From Dromiciops gliroides (Eukaryota > Chordata > Mammalia > Microbiotheria > Microbiotheriidae): a stretch of 64,000 nt of DNA. This document shows, one piece after another, positions 1-11,869 of the stretch (position 1 is the stretch's first letter; each line of letters starts with the position of its first letter). The DNA is taken from the NCBI RefSeq assembly GCF_019393635.1, contig NC_057861.1, positions 81,475,327 through 81,539,326 of the forward strand, in the 5' to 3' direction. Made by a program: the position numbers and the translations under genes. The notes below the pieces were generated by a model, which saw nothing but the letters and a program-made list of their open reading frames with translations, was not told the origin of the DNA and made no database searches.

Positions 1-420
1 GCCCTTTTTGGCCTGGAATGCCTTCTTTCATGCTCACCCCATCTCTACCTATCTAACTCCTAAGGTGCCACCTCCTAGTAATAATAGCTAACATAAGTGC
101 TTTAAGGTTTGCTAAACACTAATATAGCAAAGGTGATGATATATATATATACATATACATAAATATGTGTGTATATATCTATTTGATCTCATTTGATTCT
201 CACAATAAGGTGGGGGTGGGGAGGCACTATTATGGTACATGTTTTACAGATGAGGAAATCAAGGCTGAGGGATGTTTTGACTTCCTTGGGGTTACACAGC
301 TATTAAGTGTTTGAATCAGGATTTGAACTCAGGTCTTCTTGACTTCAAGTCTAGCATTTTATCCCCTCACTGTACCACCTAGACTCCTCCAGAAAGCCGT
401 ACCGACGGCCCCCTCCCCCC
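1..420 (-). repeat. MIR-type SINE, antisense, with TA-rich insert
   Basis: From about 85 to 390 the DNA reads as the complement of a MIR/CORE-SINE: a lowered-to-bottom landmark order of ttttacagatgaggaaa, a degraded ggttacacagct and gaactcaggtcttcttgac. A short TA/TG-rich stretch lies at 138-180. The first 80 bases show nothing recognisable. Confidence 0.75.
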
Positions 421-1105
421 CCAGCCAAATAATTGATTATTCCTCCTCTGCACTTTATCACATTTGCTTGTAGAGTCATTTGACCTAATGCTGTGGTGTA
501 CATACATGTGTCTCTGTCCCCTACTAAAGTGTCAATTTTATGAGCTCAAGGATGGTCACCTTACATTCTTTTAATATGTGCATTTATAAAGCACCTACTA
601 CCTCTTCCACCCCAATTCCCCCTTAACCACTAAGCCCATAGGCTAAGTACTGAACATAATAAGGTTTAGGAAGTGGTTGTTGATTGACAGGATGATTGGC
701 TGATAAGGTAATGTTGATCTCTTGCTCTTGCTCGTCCTTCAAGGCTTAGCTTAAATGCCATCTCCTCCAGGAAACCTCTGTTCACCACCCCACCAAGCTT
801 GGAGCAATGGCTCCCTCTAACCCCAGACCTTGTTCTGTTCAGGGAGGACCCTGTGCTCAGTGTTAAAGAGGAAACAGATGAAAGAGCAGCTTACACACAG
901 CTGGTGCTTAATAAATACTCAGTGAAGGAGATTGTCATTGCCCTCCTACAACTGACATTTTAGTAGGGGGATTTGGACAAATACACAAGTAGCCTGGTTC
1001 TGCCCTGAACTGCAGAAACCTTCCCATATATCTTATCTTACAACCCTTTCTTCCCCCCCAGACCCTCATTAGATGGTGAGGCCCATGAAGGCAACAATGA
1101 GGAAC
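420..1105 (+). repeat. Gene-free DNA with LINE2 3' end (about 720-925)
   Basis: The part from 735 resembles the L2 3' region (ccttcaaggcttagct, then ctccaggaaacc, then gtgcttaataaatactcag near 905-922). The stretch 430-690 may be a more decayed L2 tail, with a faint stop-and-start of the same landmarks. No gene is seen. Confidence 0.55.
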
Positions 1106-1300
1106 TGTGGAATCAGGAAATGACAGAGCTAGAAGGGTCTGGTGGGAGCATTTAATCTCTTTCATTTTATAGATGGGGAAACCGAGACCCAGAGAGGTCA
1201 ACTGACTTCCCTAGTAAGCAAGGGCCAAAGCTGGGGTTTGAATCAAGGCTGGTTGGCTCCAAATCTATTCCAATTCCATTGCTGTACCAGGTCTCCTCCC
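1105..1300 (-). repeat. MIR-type SINE, antisense
   Basis: Carries the antisense MIR landmarks in order: ttttatagatggggaaac, cccagagaggtcaac, then gggtttgaatcaagg. Confidence 0.75.
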
Positions 1301-2100
1301 TCCCTGTGCCCTACTCTGAGGAGAGCACAGAACTGGGCACACAGCTATACTTAGGAACTGTAGGTTGAAATAGATTTGTCAAACTGACTTCTTAATCTCT
1401 GTGCTCAGGGAAAGGGGATGTACTTCTGCTCCCTATCCCTTCCCCCCTCCCTTCCCCCACCTCCAACCAGAGCAAGACTTGCTCAGCTGCTGTCCCCAGA
1501 TTGCTCAGTGGGAGGGCTCTGATCTCTCCTTCAGCAGTCTCTCTACTTGGGTTTTTCTCTCCCTCCAACCTGTCCTGCTTGGATGGGTTGGCTTCCAGCC
1601 AGAGCTGACAGGCTTCCCCTAAATGGATGGAGAGAAATGCTAAGCAGTCATTTTGCTGGGACCAGAAGGGAACTAATCATGAACTGACTCATCAGTCCCC
1701 CTTCTGGGGAGGGATGATGAGAGGGAGGAGGGTGGATCAGCAGAAGCACATCACCTGCCTTCACATCAATGAGTCTCTGGGCATGGGTGGGTATGGGAGA
1801 AGCATCAGAAATAAATGCTGGACTTGGAATCGAGACTCGGGTGTAAAACACATCTCCAAAATTCAGTAGATGGGAGGCTATGTTCTGTAAAAGAAGATAA
1901 TCGCATATGCCCTACCTACCTCACAGGATGAATATAAAGAGTGCCCTGAAGACCTTGAAATTTCAGACTGAGGTCTAGCTATCCTTCCTCCTGTAGTTTC
2001 CAGGGGATGGAGTCTCCTTAGTCCCATACATTATTCAGTTTTCCCAGATAGTAAAAAGAAAAAGTTCTTCCTTTTGGCTAACTAAAGTGCAAACACATGG
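1300..2100. other. Gene-free, mostly non-repetitive DNA
   Basis: No coding region is supported. C-rich sequence occupies 1430-1490. A decayed sense-strand MIR fragment may lie at about 1810-1975, recognised from ggacttggaatcgagac and the later cctacctcacaggatg. Short open frames here have no recognisable protein. Confidence 0.5.
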
Positions 2101-2600
2101 TCATGAATAATAACATTTCAGGGTAGGAAGAGCAGAGAAGAGAAACAGAGATAGAGACAAGATAGAGACAGGAGAGAGAGATGGGAACAAAGAGTCAGAG
2201 ATAGGAACAGAGAAAGAAGTAGGGAAGCAGGAAGAGACAAAGAGAGCTGAAGATTGAGGCTGAGAGGCTTTGAGGCCACAGTGCTGTCAGAGAGATACAG
2301 AGAGACAGAGAGGTGTAGGTATCAAGAGACTGACAGTAAGAAAATGGCAAGGATAATAAACATTTCTATAGTGCTTGAAAGTTGGCAAAAAGTTGCTACT
2401 TTCTCCCTAAAATCCTATATGAGGTTGGTTACAGTTAAGGATACTGAGTCTCAAAAAAATTAAGTGAATTGCCCGTGGTCATGGTGGGGAAGAGAGAGAT
2501 CCAGAGAGACAGAGACAGAGACATAATTAGATTAAGAGATTCAGTAACAGAGACAGGGAGAGTTGAGACAAACTTGGACAGAAGAGTAGAGACAGAGGGG
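2100..2600. repeat. Purine-rich (GAGACA-like) low-complexity tract with MIR insert
   Basis: Degenerate agagacagag units cover 2110-2345 and 2490-2600. A decayed antisense MIR interrupts them at about 2350-2490 (gatactgagtctcaaaa, then aagtgaattgcccgtgg). Reading frames through it encode only Arg/Glu-rich low-complexity peptides. Confidence 0.8.
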
Positions 2601-3690
2601 TCAAGTTTCCCTGCTTGGGAGTCTCTCTTGCTGTCATCACATCTACAGCTCCACTGGATACCGGATTCAGAGCAGAGAGCAGTGTGCAGCATCGTCAGCC
2701 CCACTGGGTGAATCCTTCCTGCCTTAGTCCTTCTTGATGACCCAGCCACGACCCTGTAAGAGAGCTGATTTTCTCAACACTTTAGCCAAATCTTAGCAAA
2801 GGGACTCACTTGATTGTTAGTTTCGAGGGGGAGCTAGAGCCCCTGCCTTCAGGAAGCCTTTAGTCTGAAGAGGCTTCCTGGAACAAAAAATAATCCTACA
2901 TTCTCAAATTCCCAACCCTGTCCTCTTCAGGTTCTGAGAGAATCAAGGACTGGTCGTGAACTCCTCAGTACTCTGTTCTAGTGGGGGCTGGATGCCTCCC
3001 TGTCTGGGGAGAGGATTGAGGGTGAACAGAGACCCCCCAAGGTCCCTTTCAGCTCTGAGACTGAAGGTTTTTTTGAGATGTAAGGTAAGGAGCAAGGACA
3101 TAATGGAGTGTTCCCTCCCTCCTCTCTCGATTTTTTTTTCTTTCCTCCCCCTTTTTTCCTGAGCTCTGTAATCAGGGGCCTGGAACATGTTCTTTGAATA
3201 AATTTCCTTCATCTTTTTTTTTCCCTTTCTGTTTGGTAGGACAGACGCCTGTCCCCACAGAACAATCAGCACTGTTCTATCAGCCCCCACACCAGACCCT
3301 CCTTACTTCCTCCCTTCTTTCCTTCAATCCTCAACCCCCAACACCCCCCTTCTGCCCCATCCTTTCTCCTTCCTTACAAATTCTGCTGTTCTGGAAAGTT
3401 CAGCTGCCTCTTCAGCCCACCCTTCTCAACCTTTAAGAACCCTCATGTTTGCTTTTCCTACTCCCAGACTATCTCAGGCTCCAGAAGGCCTGGGGAGGGA
3501 GGGGCAAGACTTTAGTCCAGGAGGGTTGACCAGGATACCTCCCCTTCCCCAATCCTGGCCTGAGTGTCCCTGGAGCTCAGAATATAGCTGCTCTCTCTCA
3601 ACACGAAGTATAAAGGGCTCTTGATTCTATATCTTACACAGACATATGGAAGCTTAAATCAGGAAAGGAACTACTGAGTAGAAGTTCTCC
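2600..3690. other. Gene-free DNA, no clear repeat
   Basis: Contains T-runs near 3130-3150 and 3213-3223 and C-rich stretches at 3290-3440. No exon, RNA gene or named repeat is recognised. Confidence 0.4.
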
Positions 3691-3960
3691 CTATAGCGTT
3701 CCTTGACAGGTAGTCATCCAGCCTCTATTTGGATATCTTTGGTGATGGGAAACTCAATATTTATTAAAGTAACCCATTCTATTTTTGGGCAGCTCTGTCT
3801 ATCATATCTGGCAGATGTGATCCTCTGATACATGAAGCCCTATAGCACCAACTATCAACAATAATTTTAATAAATATTAATTAAGTACCTACTATGTACT
3901 CTGGGGATACAAAAAGGAGCAAAAGGATAGTCCCTGCAGTCAAGAAACTTCTTGTCTCTA
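3690..3960 (-). repeat. CR1/L3 and L2 LINE fragments, antisense
   Basis: At 3700-3800 the antisense CR1/L3 phrase gtcatccagcctctatttgg is followed by gggaaactcaatatt. At 3863-3960 comes the antisense L2 tail: attaagtacctactatg, then ggggatacaaaaagg, then tagtccctgcagtcaagaa. Confidence 0.7.
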
Positions 3961-3989
3961 GTATGCTCCAAGTGCTATATTATTTCATT

Positions 3990-4146
3990 GTTTCTTTTTT
4001 TTTCTTTTCTTTTTCAGGGCAATGAGGGTTAAGTGACTTGTCCAGGGTCACACAGCTGATGCCAAATTTGTCTGATGCCAAATTTGTCTGATGCCAAATT
4101 TGAACTCAGGTCCCCCTGAATCCACTGCACCCCCTAGCTGCCCCCT
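3990..4146 (-). mobile_element. Marsupial tRNA-derived SINE, antisense, with internal triplication
   Basis: Reads in reverse as the gcagctaggtggc SINE: T-tract, gggcaatgagggttaagtg, cagggtcacacagct, gaactcaggtccccctgaa and cccctagctgcccc. The middle holds three head-to-tail copies of a 16-base unit (ctgatgccaaatttgt) at 4056-4102 where other copies have one. Confidence 0.85.
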
Positions 4147-4244
4147 ATTTCATTGATTCTTACAAAAAATCATTATGCTTTCCTTTCTGAGTGGTGGGTT
4201 TTCTCACCTCAGCAGGTGTTAATATACAATGTTATTTGAAGAAT

Positions 4245-4615
4245 GATAAGATTATAGTTTCAGATCTGGAAGGGATCTTTGAGGTCATCAAATCCAGCCC
4301 CCCTCATTTTGCACATGAAGAATGAGGTCCAGAGAGGTTAAGTGTCTTGCACAGGATCACTCAGATAGTAAGTATTGGAGGCAGGATTCGAATCCAGGTC
4401 TTTTTGACTCCTTGTGACAGGTGTAAAAGCTTGTATTTATATAGTGCTTTGAAGCTTGCAAAGCTCTTTCAATCTAATTTGATCTTCATAGTGAGGTGTT
4501 TGCCTCATTTATCTCCTTTTTACTGGTGTGGAAACTAAGGTTGACAGAGGTTAATGATTTGACTACGGTCACATAACTAGTAAGTGTTGGGCAGCCCTAG
4601 AACTCCCCTGTCTTA
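4245..4615 (-). repeat. Two adjacent MIR-type SINEs, antisense
   Basis: The first copy (about 4245-4420) has gaatgaggtccagagagg, aagtgtcttgcac and ggattcgaatccagg. The second (about 4430-4615) begins at tatttatatagtgctttg and ends after ggtcacataactagtaagt. Confidence 0.8.
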
Positions 4616-4624
4616 AATAATTTT

Positions 4625-4860
4625 ATCCATGTAGGTGGCCCAGTGGTTAGGGTTCGACATTTGGAGTCAGGAAGACCTGAGGACAAAGGACTTTCCATGT
4701 CAACTCGTTTGATCCACCAAAAATCCTCTAAGGCAGGTCCTATTATCCTGACTTACCTGCCTAAATGTCTCTGGGCAAGTCATTTAACCTGTGTCAGCTT
4801 CTTCACTGGTAATATGAAAGGGCTGACCATTCAGGTCTTTTTAGCTTTAAATCAATAATC
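4625..4860 (+). repeat. Rearranged marsupial SINE, sense
   Basis: Starts like a SINE head (taggtggcccagtggtta) and continues with gtcaggaagacctgagg. The middle is foreign, and SINE sequence resumes at ctgggcaagtcatttaacc, with a tail near 4850. Confidence 0.6.
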
Positions 4861-4989
4861 CACTCTGCCTTGCTACCTTTCATCTAATCTGTTTTTCCAT
4901 TCTTTCATGAAGTACTTTATTCTCTCAGGTAACCCAGAGAGAAAAAGCACGTTTTTCTAACCCTTTCATGCTGTTATTTGTCAGGGACA

Positions 4990-6225
4990 CCGACCTGTAC
5001 TTTATCCACAAGTAGCTTTTACTTGGCACTGGTAGGAACACAAAGCACAGTCTCCTGGTTCCCTAGAAAATTCCCTTTGCCTCCCCTCCATACTTGCTGG
5101 AACAGAGATCCTCAGTCCCCTGTCACTTGCATTTCCAATTGCTTATTAGACATTAAATTACAATGTTCCATAGACATTTTAAATTCAGCATGTCCAAAAT
5201 GGAACCCTTCTCTTTTCCTAACTTCCCTATTACTGTTGAGGTCATCCAAACTTGCAACCTAGGTGCCAAATGCTTTTCCTCACTCTCTCTTACCCAGCTC
5301 TCCCCCCCATCCACATCCAATCAGTTTCCAGGGCCTGTCAGTTTTTACCTTAGTAACATCTCATATATGCCCCTTCTATTCTTTGATACTTCCACTGCCG
5401 TGGTGCAGACTCTCATCATCTCATGCTTGGATTCCTGGTTGTTTTCTTTGCCTCTCCCCACTCCAATCCTTTATCCACTTAGCTGTCACTGATCTTTCTT
5501 TTAAAAAAGCTATTTTTAACATTTAAGCATTTTTTGAGTTCTAAATTATCTCCCTCTCTCCAGTCCCTCCCTTACCCATTGAGAAGGCAAGCTAGGTTTG
5601 ATTATGTCACTTCCCAGCCCCCCATCCATCAATAGGGCTCCCTATTACTTCCAGGATCAAATTGAAAATCCTATTTTTGGCTTGTAAAACCCTTCCTAAC
5701 CTGGCCCCTTCTTATGTTTCCAGTCTTTTTTCATTTTACACACTCCCCACCTGACCATGTGCACTTCCATCCAGTGACACTTGTCTCTTTCTTGTTTCTC
5801 CCACATGACATTCCAGAACTCTCTCCCTTCTCTCCATGCCTTGAACTCTCTTCCTCTTCGTTTTGGCTTCCTGACTTCTCTGGCTTCCTTCAAGCCTCAG
5901 CTAAAATCGCACCTTCTGCAAGAAGCCTTTTCCAGTCCTCTTTAATTTTAGTGCCTTCCCTCTGAGGTTATTTCAGATTATTATCCAATCAGATATTCAT
6001 TAGATCATGTCAGATATCAGATCTCTGATTATTACCCAATTTAGCCCATATATATCCTCTTTGTATAAAGCCATTTCCTTGTTGTCTCCCCCATTAGACT
6101 GTGATATTCTTGAGATCAAAGACTGGTTGTTCTTGTCTGCCCCCCCCCTTTTCTTTTTATCCTCAGTACTTAGCACAGTCTTGCACTAACAAGTACTTAA
6201 TAAACGCTCATTAACTGAATTACTG
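4990..6225 (+). mobile_element. LINE2 3' portion, sense strand
   Basis: A long L2 copy. Landmarks in order are the decayed end of the reverse transcriptase frame, gggctccctattacttccagg, aacctggccccttcttatg, cagctaaaatcgcacc, cccattagactgtgat and the tail cttaataaacgctcatt. Frames are broken, so it makes no protein. Confidence 0.8.
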
Positions 6226-7500
6226 ACTGTCTTCCTGTTAACTCACACTGTCAACCATCTGCTTGATGCAAGAGAGACTCTTAAGTGACATTTTTTGTGT
6301 GTGTTGGGCTTTCCTGCCCTTTTTTTTTCTGGGGATTTCTAGCCTTTACTCCTGATTTCTGCCAATACTTGGCCAGCCACAAATTGTCATATGATTTGTA
6401 GATTCCAGCCAATGTCTCTACCCTCAGCTGCTGTTTGGGAGAAAGTCTTCTGTAGAAAAACAGCTTCCATCAATTTCTCATCCTCTGCCTTTCTCTTTTC
6501 TTCCTTTCAACACTGGTAAGGCATCAGAGATTGTCTATTTGTGACTTGTCTCTCCTGTACCACTGTCTAGTCGTTTCAGCAACAACAAAACTCTCCTGAA
6601 CCACACTGTACAATACCCTCATTTTAGAGTAGAGCAAGCTGAGAAGAAAAGTGACCTGGATCATACAATGAATCACGGGCAGAGTCAGGATTGAATTGGG
6701 CTCTTACAAATGCGGAAGCTCAGAACAGCCATGTAATTTCCCAACCCTGAGATCAGGAAGGGGAGGGTTCTTTCTCAGGCTACCCAGCTACCCATTAACC
6801 TTTTTAGTCCGATACAAACAATTTAACATGTATTCTGATCCTCTCTTATAATTGTCACATTATTTCCTGGCTGTGTGTCTCTTATTCCTGACTGGTAGCT
6901 TCCAAGGGCAGGCTGGGTGTGGGTATGCCTCTTCAGCTTCTATATTTCCTTTACTTGTGCATCCCCTCCCCACCTCTTCACCTGCCCCCCTGACTCCCAC
7001 CCCCAGTATCCGAGCACACCAGAGTGCTCAGTATTGCTTTTAACTGATTGATCGATCTAGTTTTTCCGAGTCACTGAGGATTCAAGTCTAAACCTAGTTG
7101 GTTTCTACTCAGGCAACCCCTTTTCTAGGATTTCTCACTTCTTTAGCTGACTACTCCTCAGAGTAGTGTTGTGAGCAGGGGGAGTTGTTCATTTGGGAGA
7201 AGACACCAAGTGGAGATAGTGGCTGGGGTAGGGAGGAGTGAGAGACTTTCATACAGAATCTTCTAGCTCTTCCAGGCTGATGTTTAGATGCTATGCTTAC
7301 TATGGATCAAATGCCAACCAGAGAATAATAGTAGAATCCTAGCATCTCAGATGATAGACTCCCAGACTCTTAAAACCTTCAGACTCCTGAGAAAAATAAA
7401 TTCTTAGAATAAAAAAAAATCTTAGTCATAGAATTAAGGAATCATAAAGAATCATTAGAATTTTAAAGAACCTCAGAAACGTAAAATCTTAAAAATAATT
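6225..7500. other. Gene-free DNA with old repeat traces
   Basis: A decayed antisense MIR lies near 6610-6700 and an L2-like tail near 6860-7060. The segment 7320-7500 is AT-rich with recurring aatcttag/aatcataaag phrases. No coding region is supported. Confidence 0.45.
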
Positions 7501-7503
7501 TAG

Positions 7504-7662
7504 AGGGGCAGCTAGGTGGCTCAGAAGGTAAAGCACCAGTCCTGGATTCAGGAGGACCTGAATTCAAATCTGGCTCAGACACTTGACACTTACTAGCTGT
7601 GTGACCCTGGGCAAGTCACTTAACCTTCATTGCCCTACTACTACTACTACTACTAATAATGA
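7504..7662 (+). mobile_element. Marsupial tRNA-derived SINE, sense, with (CTA)n tail
   Basis: A near-complete copy: gggcagctaggtggctcag, a degraded A-box-like region, ctgaattcaaatctggct (B-box region), actagctgtgtgaccctgg and ttaaccttcattgcc. The tail is a CTA trinucleotide run at about 7636-7657 instead of poly-A. Confidence 0.9.
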
Positions 7663-8720
7663 TAATTTAGAAACCCAGATCCTGGGATCTTATATATTCT
7701 CAGGACCTGAGATTTATAGAGAACCATGGGGAACAAAGTGCTTTGGAAATGCGAACAAGCTGCTTTTTAAGAAGTTTGGAATCACAGACTTTTAGAGCTG
7801 GAAGGGATTTTAGATATCCCTAGCCCAACCTCTCTCTCAGTGTAGGAAACCCTTTCTCTGGGAAGTTCTTAAAAAGAAAAGAGCTGCATCCCCGCCCACT
7901 CATTATCCAGCCCTGGCCTGGCTAGCTAGAATAAACCACCATAGGATCAGAGCTAATCAGTTTGGTGGTCTGCATTTAATCCTAGCTTGCCCCTCCAACA
8001 TTATTGAATCCTGCCAATTCATTCAGTGGGGGAGTTGCTGGGGACGGGGTGGGTGGGAAGGGGTTAGATTCTGGTTTTGTTCTTTGATTTGCTTATTGGT
8101 GGAGACAGAAGTGTGTTGAGAAGGATCCTAAGCCTCATGGACTTGGGCTAAAAGGGCCAAGGGATCTCCCCCAATGGGAAGGGAGCCCAATTGCCAGGGT
8201 TTGAAAAATTAAGAGGAGAGGATGTTGAGCACAGAGACTCCAGGATGGCATCTAGGCTTGGTCATGGGCGGAGCTGCTTGGTTCTTCCTGCCCCTCTCAC
8301 CCCCCCCCCCCCGCCCCATTCAGCCCCCACAAGAGCCTGGTTGGTGGCCACTTTCCCAGCAGCAAAATAAGGAAAGAGCTGGTTCTGGGGAGGGATGTGT
8401 GCAGGCCTCTAGGGGTGATAATTGGCTACCGATTAAGTGTTCCCACACTCTAAGGCTCTGAAAAGACCTTGCTTTTGTGGCCTCCCCATGGCTGATGTCA
8501 GTGTTCCATTTCTTTGCCTTTTACATATGTGCCTGTGCATAAAATACACAGAGAGTTTAGCATTCATTCCCCTTAGGGGCTGTGCAGCGCTGAGCCTCCA
8601 GCTTTGTCTGAACAAGGGATATGAATAGCACTGAATGTCCTACTGCAGCTGTCCAGCATTCAACGTCCCATGCTTCCAGGGAGCCTTCCTTGATTAAGCT
8701 TCTTCCACTGTCCATTGCTC
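7662..8720. other. Gene-free DNA
   Basis: A CR1/L3 antisense scrap is likely at 7780-7860 (cacagacttttagagctgg). A C-run interrupted by G lies at 8301-8318. The rest is non-repetitive and no exon is recognised. Confidence 0.4.
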
Positions 8721-8724
8721 CTTT

Positions 8725-9145
8725 CCTTATAAGAGCATTTATTAAGGGCCAACTATGTGCCAGGTGCTGGGCTAAGCCTTTACAAATATCTCATTTGATG
8801 CTTAGGGCTGGGGCAGTGCAATGTAGTGGCAGGTAGATTGGACTCTGATTTAAGAGCCACCTGGGTTTCACTTTGACTTCTACTTCTTATCTGTGAGACC
8901 CTGTCACTGAATCTTGCTGAGCCTCATCTCCTTCCTCTCTAAAATGAGGATGATAATGCCTGTGGGACCCATCTCACGGTGCTGCTAAATTGTGTAAAGC
9001 ATTTCTCAGACTTTGAGGTACTTTATGAACATTGACAAGTAATCCTCTGTGGTCCTAGGAGTTCATGTGCCAGCTCTAGCTATTTGGTCCTACCTCCCTC
9101 TGGGCCTCCATATTTTCATCTGTTAAATGGGTATTGGAATAGAAT
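8725..9145 (+). repeat. MIR fragments in both orientations
   Basis: About 8725-8800 is antisense (tttattaagggccaactatg, then caggtgctgggctaag). About 8805-9040 is a sense MIR (gcagtgcaatgtagtgg, tctctaaaatgaggatg, gtaaagcatttctcag). A further sense scrap (tttcatctgttaaatggg) is at 9110-9135. Confidence 0.65.
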
Positions 9146-9419
9146 TCCTTGTGTGTATGGGTCGGGCATTCTGTGGTGCTGTGATACCTCTTCAGGTCTG
9201 ATGCTCAATATTCTCTGTACATATGTGCTGGGAGAGTGAGAGGAAGAATATGGCCTGGTGTGTGGCAAAATGGGAGGGTGAGGCATGGTCTGAGGAAAGT
9301 TAGGGCCAGTGGACTGTGTGAGCTTGTGCTGACACCCATCTGGATAGCTCAAGTGCCAGGGTACAAATTACAATGCTAAGTGGTTCATGTCATCTAGGGA
9401 ATAGTCACTGGTGTTGTAC

Positions 9420-9655
9420 AGGTCCAGAAGAGAGGAAAGGAATAGACAGGAGAGGAGACTGGAGAGGAGGGGGGAAAAGACAGGAGAGAAGAGAAGAGAG
9501 AGGAAGAGAAAGGAAAGGAGAAAAGAGACAAAGAGGAGAGGAGAAAGGAGAAGTGAGAAAAAAAGAGAGGAGAGGAGAAGAGAGGAAAGAGAAGGAGGGG
9601 TGAGGAGAGGAGATGAAAAGAGAGGAGAGGAGAGGAGAGGAGAGGAAAGGATTGA
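9420..9655. repeat. GGAGA-type purine tract
   Basis: About 235 bases almost entirely of A and G, built of ggagaggag, gagaagagag and aaaggag units, with few pyrimidines. Open frames on both strands are low-complexity shadows (Arg/Glu/Lys one way, Ser/Leu/Phe the other). Confidence 0.95.
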
Positions 9656-9985
9656 ATTGGAGACATGGTTGCTGTCTCCCAGTATATGAAAGGTTATTAT
9701 GTGGAAAAGGAATTAAAACTGCTCTGCTTGACCCTAGAGGGTAGAAAATGGACCTGTGCATGGAACATTATAAAGAGTAAGTCTCAGATATTTCCTCATT
9801 ATTAGAGCTACCTACAAAGAAAATGGGATACCTGGGTAGGTAGTGAGTTTCCCATCATGGGGCTGTTCAAGCAAAGGCTGCATGATCATCTTCCAGGGAG
9901 ACAGGAGAAGGGATTCCTTTTTTGTGTTGGAGTTGGACTAGAATGCCCTCTGAAGACCCACTTAACTTTTTGATTCTAGGGTCAT
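9655..9985 (+). repeat. CR1/L3 LINE 3' end, sense
   Basis: Decayed CR1/L3 3' sequence: ggagacatggttgctgtc, ttgaccctagagggtag, catcatggggctgttcaa, gggagacaggagaaggg and agttggactagaatgccc. It is non-coding. Confidence 0.7.
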
Positions 9986-10800
9986 GGGATTTTGGATTCT
10001 CTCTGGGTTTCCCAGGCCCATGTAGCTTGAATTGCCTGGGACCACATGCTGTTCTCTTCCTTGTCCAGTTGCTGCTTTCCCTGCCTCTCCACCCCCATAC
10101 ACACATTTCCCTTCTTCCTCTCTCTTCTCTGAGATCAGAGAATTTCATATTTGGAAAAGAACTGAGAGCATTTAGTTCAACCTTTGCCTGAACAAAATCT
10201 CCTGAAACCTCCTTAGCAGGTGGTCCTCTGGCTTTTGGAAGAAGAGCTCCAGGGATGGGGAGTTCATTGCTGTGATGGAGAATCTACTCCGTTGCCCTGC
10301 TAATTGCTCTGGTCCCCTGCTCTGTGTGCCTGTGCCCCCATTCCGGAAGCCTTTGAATGTTCCAGTTGCCATTTTTATTGTTTCTTTTTCTCCCTCTCTC
10401 TGTCCCTGGCTCAGGTTCCTTCCTCCCTGTCTTTCTAGCAGGTTCCCCTGCCCTTTTCCTCTCCTCAGCCCACCCACTTGCCTTTAATTAGAAATGCCAG
10501 GAGAATGGTTTTCAGGGTATATTTTTTGCCAGCAAGACATTCCCCTTGGGGGCGGGAAGCCCAGAAAGGGAAGGGTGGGGGAACAACGGGAGAGAAGGTA
10601 GGAGACTGGGCCGGTGCCAGAAACAAGGGATGAAGGAGACAGAGAGAATCTCATGTGAAAGAAACCTTAGACTCACACCTTGTTCCAGCCCCAAATGTCT
10701 GAGTCCTTGGGGGTAGGGACCTGATAACACTAGCCACACAGAGAACCTGTGGGTGACTGTGGGGTGTGAGGCCAGTGGGGCTACAGTGGACAAGATGTAA
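9985..10800. other. Gene-free DNA
   Basis: An antisense CR1/L3 scrap is at about 10130-10230 (gatcagagaatttcatat). The remainder (10240-10800) is non-repetitive and moderately GC-rich, 6.5-7 kb upstream of the ARC start. That is the distance at which rodent ARC has its distal enhancer, but no CArG box was seen in this interval. Confidence 0.4.
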
Positions 10801-10801
10801 G

Positions 10802-10803
<2 letters not shown>

Positions 10804-10840
<37 letters not shown>
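10804..10840. repeat. (GT)n microsatellite
   Basis: A perfect 37-base GT/TG run. Confidence 0.98.
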
Positions 10841-10842
<2 letters not shown>

Positions 10843-11460
10843 GTGGGTGTGAGAAATGGGCTATGACTATGAGAGTTTGAGTAGGAATATATGCATTACC
10901 TGGGTGACCTTGGCCAAGTCACCTCCCCACTGTCAGTAAAATGAAGATATTGGAGCAGATTGTCCTTAGGGTTTCTTTTAGCACCAAATCTATGATTCTG
11001 TGATCCTACTAAATTGAACAAACATGTGTGTAGAGGGCTAGGGGTGGGGGCTGTAGGTGTGTGTAGGTGTGTGTCTCTGTGTACAAGTGCATATGAGAGC
11101 CTATGTGTATGAATACATGTATCTAAGATGCCATGGTGTGATACTATATGCACAAGTGTGTGACTGTATGTAAGTAAATGTGTGTGACTTATAATCTGCT
11201 AGAGCTGCAAGGAAGCTTGCAGATTTATTCCAGAGCCCTAAACCTCATCGTTGTACAGGTAAGGAAACTGAGGCCCAGAGAGTGTAAGTGACTTAGTCAG
11301 TAGCCAGTGAGCCAGTGATAGAATTGATGTTAGACCTCAAATGTATGATTGTGTGAATAAACTCCATGTGACCATGGGTTCAAGCACATCTGTATGTTTG
11401 TGGGTATGCCTAAATGTCAGTGGGCATGTGTGGCTGAGTATAACCCTGTGTGCATGAGAT
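10841..11460. repeat. MIR fragments and GT-rich DNA
   Basis: A sense MIR-like piece spans about 10890-11005 (cctgggtgaccttggcc). An antisense MIR spans about 11195-11340 (aggaaactgaggcccagag). Between and after them are degenerate GT-rich phrases (gtgtgtaggtgtgtgtc). Confidence 0.65.
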
Positions 11461-11610
11461 CATGTGTGTGTGTATGTGTGTGAGAGACAGAGAAAAGAGA
11501 GACAGAGCACAAGAATGCACACACACAGATAGAGACACAGAGACAGAGACAGAGATGAGAAAAGAGAGAACACGAGAGTGCACACACACACACACACACA
11601 CAGAAAGAGT

Positions 11611-11676
<66 letters not shown>

Positions 11677-11680
11677 TTCT
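11460..11680. repeat. Compound GT / GAGACA / CA / GA microsatellite
   Basis: Contains gtgtgtgtatgtgtgtg at about 11466, cagagacagag units, a (CA)11 run at 11581-11602 and a long (GA)n run at 11615-11673. Arg/Glu and Ser/Leu open frames here are artefacts. Confidence 0.95.
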
Positions 11681-11869
11681 TTCTTTCTTACTATGGGTCC
11701 TTTCATTGAAACAAAGCTTATGCATCATTTACCACCCAGACCCGAGAAAACAGAGAGAACAGATGGGATGGGGGAAAGGACCTGAGGAGGGGAGGGCTCA
11801 GAAATCCTTGACCTTCCCAGGCCCACATCCCTATCTATTCCTTTGAACTAACATTTGGAATTTCAAGGA

